From contig NZ_LMRP01000003.1 in NCBI RefSeq assembly GCF_001426185.1, forward strand, positions 1 through 64,000: 64,000 bases of DNA, written 5' to 3'. The stretch's first letter is position 1, and each line of letters starts with the position of its first letter. Source of the stretch: Rhodococcus sp. Leaf247. GTDB lineage: Bacteria > Actinomycetota > Actinomycetes > Mycobacteriales > Mycobacteriaceae. Positions 37,439 through 46,587 of this stretch are shown piece after piece. The notes under the pieces were generated by a model. That model ran no database searches. It was not told where the DNA came from and saw nothing but the letters and a program-made list of their open reading frames with translations. The position numbers were made by a program, and so were the translations under genes.

Positions 37439-39751
37439 GTGACGTCCGCTGTGAAATCTGTCAATCGCCGGATCGCCGATGAGCTGGAGGTCGCGGAAGA
37501 GCGTGTACGCGCCGCGGTCGAGCTCCTCGACGGAGGGGCGACGGTTCCCTTCATCGCTCGCTACCGCAAGGAAGTGACGGGCACGCTCGACGACATCCAA
37601 CTCCGTCTCATCGACGAACGGCTCCGCTACCTGCGCGAACTCGACGAACGACGCGACGCGGTGCTCGAGTCGATCCGCGGCCAGGGCAAGCTCGACGACG
37701 CGCTCGAGAAGCAGATCGTGCTGGCCGACACCAAAGCCCGCCTCGAGGACATCTATCTGCCGTTCAAGCCGAAGCGTCGGACGAAAGCGCAGATCGCTCG
37801 TGAAGCCGGCCATCAGCCCGTGGCCGATGCGCTCCTCGGTGACCCCACCACCGACCCGTCGACCTACTCGGACGAGCAACTCGCCGGAGCTCGCGCCATC
37901 CTCGTCGAGCACTTCGCGGAGGACGCGGACCTCGTCGGATCGCTGCGTGAGTCGATGTGGACCCGTGGTCGCCTCACCGCCGCCGTCCGTCCGGGCAAGG
38001 AGACCGAGGGCGCCAAGTTCTCGGACTACTTCGAGTTCTCCGAGTCCTTCACCTCGGTTCCCTCGCACCGCGTTCTCGCTGCGCTGCGCGGGGAGAAGGA
38101 GGAGGTGCTGTCGCTGACGATGGATCCCGAGCCCACCTCGGACGAGCCGGTCCCCGGCGTGCCCTCCGTCTACGAGACGGCGATCGCGGCGAAGTTCGGC
38201 ATCGGCGATCACGGCCGGCCCGCGGATCGCTGGCTGCTCGACACCGTCCGATGGGCATGGCGGACGAAGCTCCTGGTCAGCCTCGGCATCGACACCCGGA
38301 TGCGGCTGCGCCAGGCTGCCGAGGAGCGTGCCGTCGACGTCTTCGCGTCCAACCTGAAGGACCTGCTCCTCGCCGCTCCCGCAGGCAGCAGGACGACCAT
38401 GGGCCTGGACCCGGGTTTCCGGACCGGCACCAAGGTCGCCGTCGTCGATCCGACGGGCAAAGTGCTGGCGTACGACACGATCTACCCGCACAAGCCGCAG
38501 GGGAAGTGGAACGACGCCCTGGCCACCCTCGCCGGGTTGGCCGCGAAGCACGGCGTCGACCTGGTGGCGATCGGTAACGGCACCGCGTCACGGGAGACCG
38601 ACGCACTCGCCGCGGAACTGATCGCGAAGTACCCGGCCGCCAAGCTGACCAAGGCGATGGTCTCGGAGGCCGGCGCGTCCGTGTACTCCGCGTCGGCCTA
38701 CGGCTCGCGTGAACTCCCGGAGCTCGACGTCTCGATCCGCGGCGCGGTGTCCATCGCGCGTCGTCTGCAGGATCCGCTCGCGGAACTGGTGAAGATCGAT
38801 CCGAAGTCGATCGGCGTCGGGCAGTACCAGCACGACGTCTCCGAGTCGATGCTCGCGCGATCGTTGGGTGCCGTCGTCGAGGACGCGGTGAACGCGGTCG
38901 GAGTCGACGTGAACACCGCCAGCGTCCCGCTTCTCGCCCGAGTATCGGGCGTCGCCACGACCCTCGCCGAGTCGATCGTCGCGCACCGGGATGCGAACGG
39001 CCCCTTCCGGTCACGGTCGGCGCTGCAGAAGGTGCCCCGCCTCGGGCCCAAGGCGTTCGAGCAGTGCGCGGGTTTCCTCCGCATCACCGACGGCGACGAT
39101 CCGCTCGACAGGTCCAGCGTCCACCCCGAGGCGTACCCCGTCGTGCGCCGCATCGTCGACAAGGCAGGTGTGGGGGTTCGCGAGGTCGTCGGCAACGAAC
39201 GGGTCCTGCGATCGCTGCGTCCGCAGGACTTCGTCGACGACCGCTTCGGGCTCCCGACCGTCACCGACATCCTCGCCGAGCTCGAGAAGCCGGGCCGTGA
39301 CCCCCGCCCCGAGTTCGCGACGGCAACCTTCGCCGCGGGAGTGGAGAAGGTGGGGGATCTCGAACCGGGAATGGTGCTCGAAGGTGTCGTCACCAACGTC
39401 GCGGCGTTCGGGGCCTTCGTCGACGTCGGTGTCCACCAGGACGGGCTCGTCCACGTCTCCGCCATGTCGACGGAGTTCGTCCGCGACCCGCACGACGTCG
39501 TCAAGTCGGGACAGGTGGTCAAGGTCAAGGTCATGGAGGTCGACCTCCCGCGCCAGCGCATCGGCCTGTCGCTGCGGCTCGACGACGAGATCGGCGGCGG
39601 ATCCCCGCGCACCGCGCAGAACTCCGCACCGGAACGCCGGGACCGGCGCGGCGCCGGTGCCGCCCCGCGGAAGACTGCGAAACAACCGCCTGCGCCCGCG
39701 GCAGCCGGATCCATGGCCGACGCTCTGCGCAGAGCGGGCTTCGGAAAGTAG
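37439..39751 (+). CDS. tex: Tex-family S1 RNA-binding transcription accessory protein
   Basis: A 770-residue nucleic-acid-binding protein related to Spt6. Domains in order: helical N-terminal part (VPFIARYRKEVTG near residue 35), a YqgF/RNase H-like domain (GLDPGFRTGTKVAVVD, then AIGNGTASRETD), helix-hairpin-helix region, HNH-like segment, and an S1 domain (LEPGMVLEGVVTNVAAFGAFVDVGV) with SLRLDDE at its end. The C-terminal tail is basic and proline-rich. GTG 37439 was chosen because the homologous N terminus starts there; upstream frame is antisense to the lipoprotein gene. Confidence 0.93.
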   Translation: MTSAVKSVNRRIADELEVAEERVRAAVELLDGGATVPFIARYRKEVTGTLDDIQLRLIDERLRYLRELDERRDAVLESIRGQGKLDDALEKQIVLADTKARLEDIYLPFKPKRRTKAQIAREAGHQPVADALLGDPTTDPSTYSDEQLAGARAILVEHFAEDADLVGSLRESMWTRGRLTAAVRPGKETEGAKFSDYFEFSESFTSVPSHRVLAALRGEKEEVLSLTMDPEPTSDEPVPGVPSVYETAIAAKFGIGDHGRPADRWLLDTVRWAWRTKLLVSLGIDTRMRLRQAAEERAVDVFASNLKDLLLAAPAGSRTTMGLDPGFRTGTKVAVVDPTGKVLAYDTIYPHKPQGKWNDALATLAGLAAKHGVDLVAIGNGTASRETDALAAELIAKYPAAKLTKAMVSEAGASVYSASAYGSRELPELDVSIRGAVSIARRLQDPLAELVKIDPKSIGVGQYQHDVSESMLARSLGAVVEDAVNAVGVDVNTASVPLLARVSGVATTLAESIVAHRDANGPFRSRSALQKVPRLGPKAFEQCAGFLRITDGDDPLDRSSVHPEAYPVVRRIVDKAGVGVREVVGNERVLRSLRPQDFVDDRFGLPTVTDILAELEKPGRDPRPEFATATFAAGVEKVGDLEPGMVLEGVVTNVAAFGAFVDVGVHQDGLVHVSAMSTEFVRDPHDVVKSGQVVKVKVMEVDLPRQRIGLSLRLDDEIGGGSPRTAQNSAPERRDRRGAGAAPRKTAKQPPAPAAAGSMADALRRAGFGK

Positions 39752-39757
39752 GCGCCC

Positions 39758-39797
39758 GCCGGACCGGCCTCGATACACTGCGAGCGTCCGGTCCGGC
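39758..39797. repeat. Inverted repeat around a putative -10, tex to membrane-protein gene
   Basis: GCCGGACCGG (39758-39767) and CCGGTCCGGC (39788-39797) are exact complements around CTCGATACACTGCGAGCGT. The spacer holds TACACT (39774-39779), a plausible -10 for the next gene. No T-run follows, so this may be an operator rather than, or besides, a tex terminator. Confidence 0.5.
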
Positions 39798-39818
39798 ACG
39801 GATCCGAGAGGTGGAGCG

Positions 39819-40676
39819 ATGGAGCGGTGGCTGCATCACGTCTCCGACGAGGGCCGGATCCCGCTGTTGTTCTTCCTCGTGGGATTCATCGTCGGCTTCG
39901 CGTTCATCCGGTTCAGCGTGCGCATGATCCGTGCACAGGTGTCCTGGTGGCCCGGCAACGTCACGCCGGGTGGGCACCACGTGCATCACGTGGTCTTCGG
40001 CGTCGTCTGCATGCTGGTGTCCGGGGTGGCGATGATCGCGGTCTACGTCGACGGCACGCAGACCACCGGGGCGGTGCTGGCGACGTTCTTCGGCATCGGC
40101 GCCGCGCTGGTCCTCGACGAGTTCGCGCTGATCTTCTATCTGGAGGACGTGTACTGGGCAGAACAGGGCCGAACCTCCGTCGACGCGGTCTTCGTCGCCG
40201 TCGCGGCCACCATCATGCTGTTGTTCGGTCTGAAACCGCTGGAATTCTTCGACGTGGCCGGATTCCGCGAGGACGCGAACGTCGGTGTCAGGGTCCTGAT
40301 CGTCGTTCTCGCCGCGCTCAACCTGCTGCTGGCCGCGATCGTGCTGGCCAAGGGCAAGATCTGGACGGGCCTGGTCGGCCTGTTCTTCCTCCCGTTGCTC
40401 CTGATCGGTGCGATCAGACTGTCCCGCCCCGGTGCGCCGTGGGCCCGATGGCGCTACACCCGACGGCCCAAGCGGATGGCGAAGGCGCTGCGCCGGGAGA
40501 AGAACCTCCGACGGCCGGTGGTGCGCGCCAAGATCTGGATGCAGGACGCGATAGCCGGCACCCCAGACGCCGAGCACGTCCGTGCGGTCACGGAGGACGT
40601 CCTGGACCGCGTCGTCCAGCCCGCACCGCCTCCGTCGTCGAGTCGGACGGACAGGGAACACGTGACGACGGGCTGA
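39819..40676 (+). CDS. Conserved multi-pass membrane protein with histidine cluster
   Basis: A 285-residue membrane protein not assigned to a named family. It has about six membrane helices between residues ~15 and 210, then a strongly basic cytoplasmic tail (RYTRRPKRMAKALRREKNLRR). Between helices 1 and 2 lies TPGGHHVHHVVFG (~residues 49-61), an HHxHH cluster that could bind metal, and helix 3 continues into DEFALIFYLEDVYW with several acidic residues. No signal peptide. GAGAGGTGG precedes the ATG. Function unknown. Confidence 0.75.
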   Translation: MERWLHHVSDEGRIPLLFFLVGFIVGFAFIRFSVRMIRAQVSWWPGNVTPGGHHVHHVVFGVVCMLVSGVAMIAVYVDGTQTTGAVLATFFGIGAALVLDEFALIFYLEDVYWAEQGRTSVDAVFVAVAATIMLLFGLKPLEFFDVAGFREDANVGVRVLIVVLAALNLLLAAIVLAKGKIWTGLVGLFFLPLLLIGAIRLSRPGAPWARWRYTRRPKRMAKALRREKNLRRPVVRAKIWMQDAIAGTPDAEHVRAVTEDVLDRVVQPAPPPSSSRTDREHVTTG

Positions 40677-40868
40677 TCCCCGTCGATTTCGTCTCGACCT
40701 GTCTCTCTGGCACAATCGTGGGGTTGCCCGACCCGGCGCGTGCGTTCCGCATGCTCCGACGACGGGTGGACACCTATTCGGAGTACGAACCAGTCGAGCG
40801 TCGACGGCACCATCGTCGGCAGCCGCTCGGGTCCTCTGCTCGAGATCTCGTCACAGCAAGGATGAACC

Positions 40869-41210
40869 ATGAACACCCTGGATTTCCTGGACAAGCAGTC
40901 GCTGCGTAGCGACATTCCCGAGTTCCGCCCGGGCGACACACTGAACGTGCACGTGAAGGTCATCGAGGGCTCGAAAGAGCGCGTGCAGATCTTCAAGGGC
41001 GTCGTCATTCGGCGTCAGGGTGGCGGCATCCGCGAGACCTTCACGGTCCGCAAGGTGTCCTTCGGCGTCGGTGTCGAGCGCACCTTCCCCGTCCACACCC
41101 CGAACATCTCCCTCATCGAGGTCGTGACCCGCGGTGACGTGCGTCGCGCCAAGCTGTACTACCTGCGCGAGCTGCGCGGCAAGAAGGCCAAGATCAAGGA
41201 AAAGCGCTGA
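40869..41210 (+). CDS. rplS: 50S ribosomal protein L19
   Basis: L19 lies at the 30S-50S interface. The 113-residue protein contains the diagnostic [41 protein letters not shown] and a C-terminal [17 protein letters not shown]. The length is standard. It is preceded by 192 bp without a gene, which probably hold its promoter (CACAAT at 40711 is a possible -10), and followed by a strong hairpin at 41232. Confidence 0.96.
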   Translation: MNTLDFLDKQSLRSDIPEFRPGDTLNVHVKVIEGSKERVQIFKGVVIRRQGGGIRETFTVRKVSFGVGVERTFPVHTPNISLIEVVTRGDVRRAKLYYLRELRGKKAKIKEKR

Positions 41211-41231
41211 TCCACGGCGTCGTTCGTCGTC

Positions 41232-41274
41232 CGGCCGGGCACACGAGGTTCTTCCTCGGGTGTCCGGCCGTTCC
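41232..41274 (+). terminator. Hairpin terminator after rplS
   Basis: CGGCCGGGCACACGAGG pairs with CCTCGGGTGTCCGGCCG (one mismatch, one G-T pair) across a 5-nt loop, followed by TTCC and then ATATTCC. A very stable hairpin with a weak T-tract, 21 nt after the rplS stop. Confidence 0.7.
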
Positions 41275-41292
41275 ATATTCCGGGCCTGCGGT

Positions 41293-41298
41293 TAATCT
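41293..41298 (+). promoter_or_regulatory. Putative -10 element for lepB (leaderless type)
   Basis: TAATCT ends 6 nt before the lepB GTG; no ribosome site is seen. It follows the rplS terminator, so lepB-rnhB likely form a separate unit. Confidence 0.4.
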
Positions 41299-41304
41299 CT
41301 AGTC

Positions 41305-42060
41305 GTGACGGACAAGCGCGTGAGCGACGACAACGACGACACGCCACCGGTGAAGAAGCCCCGGTCCTTCTGGCGAGAACTTCCCATCCTCATCCTGGTC
41401 GCGCTCGTTCTGAGCTTCCTCCTGCAGACCTTCGTCGCGAGGGTGTATCTCATCCCCTCCGAGTCGATGGAGCCGACGCTGCACGGCTGCACCGGGTGCA
41501 CCGGCGACCGCATCGTGGTGGAGAAGGTGTCCTACCGTTTCGGCGATCCGAAGGCCGGTGACGTCATCGTCTTCCGCGGCCCTCCGTCGTGGGACGGTGA
41601 CTACGTCTCCACGCGGTCGTCCAACGTCGTCGTGCGAGGCGCGCAGGAACTCGGTTCCCTCGTCGGCCTCGTGGCCCCGGACGAGAACGATCTGGTCAAG
41701 CGCGTCATCGCCACCGGCGGGCAGACCGTCGAGTGCTGCGACGAGCAGGGTCGGGTCCTGGTGGACGGCAAACCTCTCGACGAGCCCTACATCACCATGG
41801 ACTTCGACTTCGTGCCCGGCTCCCTCACCTGCGACACCCCGATCCGGTCCGGCAGGTGCTTCGGCCCCGTCACGGTGCCGGAGGGCAACGTCTGGGTCAT
41901 GGGTGACAACCGCAGCAACTCGGCCGACTCGCGGTACCACGTCGCCGACGAACTGCAGGGAACGATCCCGCTGGACAACGTCATCGGTGAGGCGCAGGCC
42001 ATCGTCCTGCCGCCCGGTCGCTGGGGCCTCATCGACGATCCGGACATCCAGGGTCAGTGA
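41305..42060 (+). CDS. lepB: Signal peptidase I
   Basis: LepB cleaves signal peptides of exported proteins at the outer face of the membrane. The 251-residue protein has a charged N terminus, one membrane helix (~26-46), then box [10 protein letters not shown] with catalytic Ser54, box [10 protein letters not shown] with catalytic Lys132, and box [12 protein letters not shown]. An unusual [10 protein letters not shown] segment follows the active-site box, and two further Cys occur at ECCDE. It starts with GTG and overlaps rnhB by 4 nt. Confidence 0.95.
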   Translation: MTDKRVSDDNDDTPPVKKPRSFWRELPILILVALVLSFLLQTFVARVYLIPSESMEPTLHGCTGCTGDRIVVEKVSYRFGDPKAGDVIVFRGPPSWDGDYVSTRSSNVVVRGAQELGSLVGLVAPDENDLVKRVIATGGQTVECCDEQGRVLVDGKPLDEPYITMDFDFVPGSLTCDTPIRSGRCFGPVTVPEGNVWVMGDNRSNSADSRYHVADELQGTIPLDNVIGEAQAIVLPPGRWGLIDDPDIQGQ

Positions 42061-42770
42061 GTCCCCGCACCATCACGGCGACGCCGCGGCTCTCACGAAC
42101 GTCGTGGCCGCCGCGGACCGTCATCCGGCGCGCCGGGGGTATGCGCACGATGGAGTCGGCGCTGCTGCGGTCCGGACTCGGTCCCGTTGCGGGTGTCGAC
42201 GAAGCAGGGCGCGGCGCCTGTGCGGGCCCGCTGGTCGTGGCTGCGTGCATCCTCGGAGACCGCGCTCGATCGTCTCTCGAGGTACTCGACGACTCCAAGA
42301 AGCTCAGTGAGAACACGCGGGAAGCGTTGTTTCCGAAAGTTATTCGCTGGGCCACGGCGTACTCGATCGTGACGATTCCCGCAGCGGAGATCGACCGGAT
42401 CGGTATCCACGTCGCCAACATCGAGGGAATGCGCCGCGCGGTCGCGGGCCTGGCCGTCGATCCCGGGTACGTGTTGACCGACGGGTTCCGTGTGCCGGGT
42501 CTGCCGGCGCCGTCCCTGCCCGTCATCGGCGGAGACGCGACCGCCGCGTGCATCGCGGCCGCGAGCGTGCTGGCGAAGGTGCACCGCGATCGCATCATGC
42601 GCCGAATGGACCGCGACATCCCCGGGTACGACTTCTCGATCCACAAGGGCTACAACACGACTCTGCACACCGATGCCCTCGCACGTCTGGGAGCGAGTCA
42701 CGAGCATCGACAGTCCTGGGCGAACGTGTCGGGACTGTCTCCTCGGACGGACGGCGACAGGGCCGATTGA
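42057..42770 (+). CDS. rnhB: Ribonuclease HII
   Basis: RNase HII removes ribonucleotides from DNA and RNA-DNA hybrids. The 237-residue protein has [15 protein letters not shown] with catalytic Asp48 and Glu49, [13 protein letters not shown], Asp142 in VLTDGF, and the HRDRIM region. About 30 residues precede the conserved part; GTG 42057, overlapping the lepB stop, gives this extension, whereas ATG codons at residues 29 and 32 are alternative starts giving the usual length. Confidence 0.94.
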   Translation: MSPRTITATPRLSRTSWPPRTVIRRAGGMRTMESALLRSGLGPVAGVDEAGRGACAGPLVVAACILGDRARSSLEVLDDSKKLSENTREALFPKVIRWATAYSIVTIPAAEIDRIGIHVANIEGMRRAVAGLAVDPGYVLTDGFRVPGLPAPSLPVIGGDATAACIAAASVLAKVHRDRIMRRMDRDIPGYDFSIHKGYNTTLHTDALARLGASHEHRQSWANVSGLSPRTDGDRAD

Positions 42771-42803
42771 CGCCTCACGACGTCGATGCGGGATGATGTC
42801 GGC

Positions 42804-43109
42804 ATGAGTGCCGAGGATCTCGAGAAGTACGAAACCGAGATGGAACTGTCGCTGTACCGGGAGTATCGCGACATCGTCGGCCAGTTCACCTACGTGGTGG
42901 AGACCGAGCGCCGCTTCTACCTGGCCAACTCGGTGGAGATGATTCCCCGCAACGCCGACGGCGAGATCTACTTCGAGGTGCGGATGTCCGACGCATGGGT
43001 CTGGGACATGTACCGACCCGCACGATTCGTCAAGCACGTCCGCGTCATCACGTTCAAGGACGTCAACATCGAGGAACTCGACAAGCCGGACCTCAGACTT
43101 CCCGAGTGA
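42804..43109 (+). CDS. DUF2469 protein
   Basis: A 101-residue acidic soluble protein starting MSAEDLEKYETEMELSLYREY, homologue of Rv2901c. It contains the conserved VVETERRFYLANSVE and FVKHVRVITFKDVNIEELDKPD segments and no recognisable catalytic motif. The family is restricted to actinobacteria and always sits near rnhB and yraN. ATG 42804 gives the 101-residue length of the mycobacterial protein. Function unknown. Its 3' end overlaps the next, convergent gene by 17 nt. Confidence 0.88.
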   Translation: MSAEDLEKYETEMELSLYREYRDIVGQFTYVVETERRFYLANSVEMIPRNADGEIYFEVRMSDAWVWDMYRPARFVKHVRVITFKDVNIEELDKPDLRLPE

Positions 43110-43383
43110 CGATCCTGGCATTGAGGTGCCAGCCCTCGTAGCCGTCGTCCAGGCCGCGAGTGTCGGCATGTTCGATGGAGCTTCGCGGAATCGACAACAT
43201 CCTCGCGGTGCGTACGGCCCAGCGGTAGTCACCACGGCCGATCTCTCGTGTCGACTGCTCTCCCACGTCGTCGTTCGAGGTCCACAGCAGCGCGTACGGG
43301 TGGTCCGGCCGGCCCGCGTGCGGTGCCCGGCGCAACAAGAACTCGGTCGGCGCCCCTGCCGACGAATCGTTCGCGCTGCTCAT
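43093..43383 (-). CDS. Hypothetical protein, 96 residues
   Basis: A small ORF on the minus strand encoding a soluble protein with RRAPHAGRPDHPYALLWTSN near the start and RTARMLSIPRSSIEHADTRG in the second half; no known domain was recognised and there is no signal or membrane segment. It converges on the DUF2469 gene with a 17-nt overlap. The sequence composition looks protein-like (Trp and Tyr kept, low Pro/Arg bias), unlike the antisense shadows around it. It could still be spurious. Confidence 0.5.
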   Translation of the reverse strand: MSSANDSSAGAPTEFLLRRAPHAGRPDHPYALLWTSNDDVGEQSTREIGRGDYRWAVRTARMLSIPRSSIEHADTRGLDDGYEGWHLNARIVTREV

Positions 43384-43568
43384 CGTTCGATCCTAGGGAA
43401 GTCCGAGCGTCGTCGCCGGGCAACGGCCGATCCACAACCAGGGACGTCATCCCCAACATTTCTGTCGCCGCAGGTCGATCTTGTCGACACGTCTCCTCCA
43501 CGGGTGAAGGTCGTGTCCCGACACAGCACGTGCATCCAGCCCGGATGCCGGCGTCGGCGAGGGGAGCC

Positions 43569-43925
43569 ATGGCAACACACGTGGAGTTGGGGCGGTACGG
43601 GGAGGACGCGGCGGCGGAATTCCTGACGACGACGGGGATGGAGATCGTCGCCCGTAACTGGCGGTGCCGGCACGGCGAGGTCGACATCATCGGTGCGGAC
43701 GGGGACACGATCGTGTTCGTGGAGGTGAAGACACGGTCGGGTGAGAGGTTCGGCTCACCGGCCGAGGCCGTGACGCCGGTCAAGGCGCAGCGGATCCACC
43801 GCCTCGCGGGGCTGTGGCTCGCGGAGCGTGCGGGACCGTGGGTGCCGGTGCGGTTCGACGTCGTCGAGGTGATCGTCGCCCGAGGCGACGGACCCCGCGT
43901 GGTGCATCTGCAGGGTGCGTTCTGA
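43569..43925 (+). CDS. YraN/UPF0102 family nuclease-like protein
   Basis: A 118-residue protein with the Holliday-junction-resolvase-like core of UPF0102: LGRYGEDAAAEFL, ARNWRCRHGEVDIIG with the acidic Glu-x-Asp, and FVEVKTRSGERFGSPAEAV carrying the E-x-K motif of PD-(D/E)xK nucleases. The biochemical role is unproven. It overlaps the comM-like gene by one base and starts the yraN-comM-dprA operon, the same order as Rv2898c-Rv2896c. Confidence 0.9.
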   Translation: MATHVELGRYGEDAAAEFLTTTGMEIVARNWRCRHGEVDIIGADGDTIVFVEVKTRSGERFGSPAEAVTPVKAQRIHRLAGLWLAERAGPWVPVRFDVVEVIVARGDGPRVVHLQGAF

Positions 43926-45436
43926 TGGCTCTCGGACGGTCCTACTCGGTGGCGGTCACGGGAATCGACGGAGTTCTGGTCGAGATCGAGGCGGATGTCG
44001 GCCGGGGTCTGCCGGGTGTGCACGTCGTGGGTCTTCCCGATGCGGCACTTCAGGAGTCGCGTGACAGAGTGCGCGCGGCAGTGAACAATTCGGGTCAGAC
44101 GTGGCCGATGTCGAAAGTCGTTCTCGCACTGTCACCGGCGACGCTGCCGAAGGTGGGATCCGTCTACGACGTCGCCTTGGCCTGCGCGGTGCTGGGCGCG
44201 GCGAAGGTGGTTCCCGACCGGTTGCTCCGAGAGACCGTGCTTCTCGGTGAGTTGGCGCTGGACGGGCGGGTGCGTGCGGTGCGCGGGGTTCTCCCGGCCG
44301 TGCTGGCTGCGCGCAGTGCCGGCTGGGCTCGCGTCGTCGTGCCGTCGGACAGCCTCGCCGAGGCCGGACTGGTCGGGGGAATCGAAGTCCTCGGCGCCGC
44401 CCATCTGCGCGAGGTCATCGACTGGTTGGACGGTCGCACGTTCCTGACGGAGCCCGGAGTCGTCACCCCCGTGGTCTCTCCGCAGGTGGGTGATCTCGCC
44501 GATGTCGTCGGGCAGGCGGAGGCGCGGTGGGCCGTGGAGGTGGCGGCCGCCGGCGCGCATCACCTCATGCTGACGGGACCGCCCGGCATAGGGAAGACGA
44601 TGCTGGCCGGGCGTCTGCCGGGTCTGCTCCCTCCGCTGACGGAACGGCAGGCGCTCGAGGTGACGGCCGTTCACTCGGTCGCGGGCACGCTCACAGCGGA
44701 ATGCCCGCTCATCACCACCGCCCCGTTCATCGCACCGCACCACACCAGTTCGGTCACCGCGCTGGTCGGGGGCGGAAGCGGCATGGCGCGGCCGGGTGCG
44801 GTGAGCCGGGCGCATCACGGCGTGCTGTTCCTCGACGAGTGCGCCGAGATGTCGGTTCGTGTCCTCGAAGCACTGCGTACACCGCTCGAGGACGGTGAGG
44901 TGCGCATCGCCCGCCGAGACGGCGTCGCGCGGTACCCCGCGCGGTTCCAGTTGGTTCTCGCGGCCAACCCGTGCCCGTGTGCGTCGCCGCGAACCGCCGA
45001 CTGCGTGTGCGCGCCGAACGCCCGGAGGCGTTACCTCGGCAAGTTGTCGGGCCCGTTGCTCGACCGAGTCGACCTGAGGCTGGCGATGCATCCCGCGGCG
45101 ACGGGGATGTTGACCGACGACAAGGGAGAGAGCACGGACGTCGTGCGAGGCCGGGTCACCGCGGCGCGCGCGGCGGCAACGGAGCGGTGGCGCGAGTTCG
45201 GGTGGCAGACCAACGCGGAGGTTCCCGGATCCGCACTGCGGCAACAGTTCCGACTCGGCCGCGAGGCGCTGACACCGATCGAGCGAGCGTTGCGGCGCGG
45301 GGCGATCACGGCCCGCGGCGCGGACCGCATACTGCGATTGGCGTGGACACTCGGCGACCTCGAGGGCAGGGACGTTCCCGGTCCGGAGTGCGTCGCGTCG
45401 GCCATGTCGTTCCGTGAACAGGGGAGCGGAGCATGA
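43925..45436 (+). CDS. ComM/YifB-family AAA+ ATPase (Mg-chelatase-like)
   Basis: A 503-residue protein with an N-terminal Lon-protease-like ChlI domain (VEIEADVGRGLPGVHVVGLPD), a AAA+ domain with Walker A GPPGIGKT at 218-225 and Walker B VLFLDECAEM, and the C-terminal YifB helical domain. ComM-type enzymes are hexameric helicases that extend branch migration during recombination of incoming DNA. Linked by 4-nt overlap to dprA. Often mislabelled as magnesium chelatase; no chelatase partners are present. Confidence 0.92.
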   Translation: MALGRSYSVAVTGIDGVLVEIEADVGRGLPGVHVVGLPDAALQESRDRVRAAVNNSGQTWPMSKVVLALSPATLPKVGSVYDVALACAVLGAAKVVPDRLLRETVLLGELALDGRVRAVRGVLPAVLAARSAGWARVVVPSDSLAEAGLVGGIEVLGAAHLREVIDWLDGRTFLTEPGVVTPVVSPQVGDLADVVGQAEARWAVEVAAAGAHHLMLTGPPGIGKTMLAGRLPGLLPPLTERQALEVTAVHSVAGTLTAECPLITTAPFIAPHHTSSVTALVGGGSGMARPGAVSRAHHGVLFLDECAEMSVRVLEALRTPLEDGEVRIARRDGVARYPARFQLVLAANPCPCASPRTADCVCAPNARRRYLGKLSGPLLDRVDLRLAMHPAATGMLTDDKGESTDVVRGRVTAARAAATERWREFGWQTNAEVPGSALRQQFRLGREALTPIERALRRGAITARGADRILRLAWTLGDLEGRDVPGPECVASAMSFREQGSGA

Positions 45437-46587
45437 CGCGGGCTCTCGATCCGGAGCGTCTGGCCCGGGCATACGTGTCGACGGTGACTCAGGGACCCTC
45501 GCGCGCCGTCGAACAGTTGATCGCCTCACGCGGGGTCATCGATGCCGCGGCGACGATGAGGACCGGGGACGTTCCGAAGGCAGTGTGGGACAGGATCTCT
45601 GCGCGTGCACATCTCGACTCGGCAGCGCAGAGTCTGGACATGGTCGCGGCGTTGGACGGGCGACTGGTGATCCCGTCCGACGAGGAGTGGCCGGCGTGGC
45701 GCTTCCTCGGATTCGACCGGCAGGACGGTGCGCCCGACAGGCGGGACGCGGGAGCGCCGTTCGCTCTGTGGGTGGTGGGGTCGGCATCGATCGCGGCATC
45801 GTCGGAGCGTGCCGTGGCGGTGGTCGGCACGCGTGCCGCGACGAGTTACGGCGAGCACGTCACCGCCGAGATCGCGGGCGACCTCGCGGTGGACGGCTGG
45901 ACGGTGGTCTCCGGTGGTGCGTACGGCATCGACGGCGCCGCGCACCGCGCAGCGCTGGGCGTGGGTGGGTGCACGGTGGCGGTGCTCGCGTGCGGAGTGG
46001 ACCGGGCCTATCCGGCGGGCCACGAACGTCTACTGCGCCGCGTGTCGGAGAACGGCGCGGTGATCAGCGAGTATCCGCCGGGAACACATCCCGCCAGATA
46101 CCGCTTCCTCGCCCGCAATCGTGTCGTGGCCGCGCTGAGCGACGGGGTGGTCGTGGTGGAAGCGGGGTGGCGCAGCGGCGCCCGGAACACGGCGTCGTGG
46201 GCGCGGTCGTTGGGCCGACCGGTCATGGCTGTGCCCGGCCCGGTGACCTCGGCGTCGTCGACCGGGTGTCATCGCATGATCCGAGAGGGTGAGGCGCGGC
46301 TGATCACGGGCGCTCGCGACGTCGCTGCGGAGGTCGGCGTCATCGGGACCGGCGCCGGGGACGACGACGCGCAGGACGCGTTGTTCGGGCGCGATCTGGA
46401 CAGGCTGCCGGCGACACCGGCTCGGGTGCTCGACGCGTTCCCCGCGTCGGGGGCGCGCAGTGTGCAGGAGCTGTCGGTGGACTCCGGGGTGACGGTGTCG
46501 GCGGTGCGGTCAGCTCTGGTGGTGCTCGAGATCGAGGGTCACGCCGGCCGGGACGAGTCGGGGTGGTTCCGCATCGGCGGGCTCTGA
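45433..46587 (+). CDS. dprA: DNA-processing protein DprA
   Basis: DprA loads RecA on single-stranded DNA during transformation or recombination. The 384-residue protein has the Rossmann-like domain with VAVVGTRAATSYGEH and VSGGAYGIDGAAHRAAL, CGVDRAYPAGHERLL, and the FxxRNRxVAALSDGVVVVEA stretch, followed by a C-terminal winged helix (about 320-384). The last 78 nt lie opposite the end of the methyltransferase gene, whose insertion downstream has not shortened dprA. Confidence 0.93.
   Translation: MTRALDPERLARAYVSTVTQGPSRAVEQLIASRGVIDAAATMRTGDVPKAVWDRISARAHLDSAAQSLDMVAALDGRLVIPSDEEWPAWRFLGFDRQDGAPDRRDAGAPFALWVVGSASIAASSERAVAVVGTRAATSYGEHVTAEIAGDLAVDGWTVVSGGAYGIDGAAHRAALGVGGCTVAVLACGVDRAYPAGHERLLRRVSENGAVISEYPPGTHPARYRFLARNRVVAALSDGVVVVEAGWRSGARNTASWARSLGRPVMAVPGPVTSASSTGCHRMIREGEARLITGARDVAAEVGVIGTGAGDDDAQDALFGRDLDRLPATPARVLDAFPASGARSVQELSVDSGVTVSAVRSALVVLEIEGHAGRDESGWFRIGGL

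Noticed and set aside
43248..43568. N-terminal extension of the YraN-family frame
   Set aside because: The region translates to low-complexity Arg/Ser sequence and lies opposite the small minus-strand gene; family homology begins at ATG 43569.
44570..45000. Reading the comM-like gene as magnesium chelatase
   Set aside because: The N-terminal Lon-like domain and linkage to dprA define the YifB/ComM family; no BchD/BchH partners are present.
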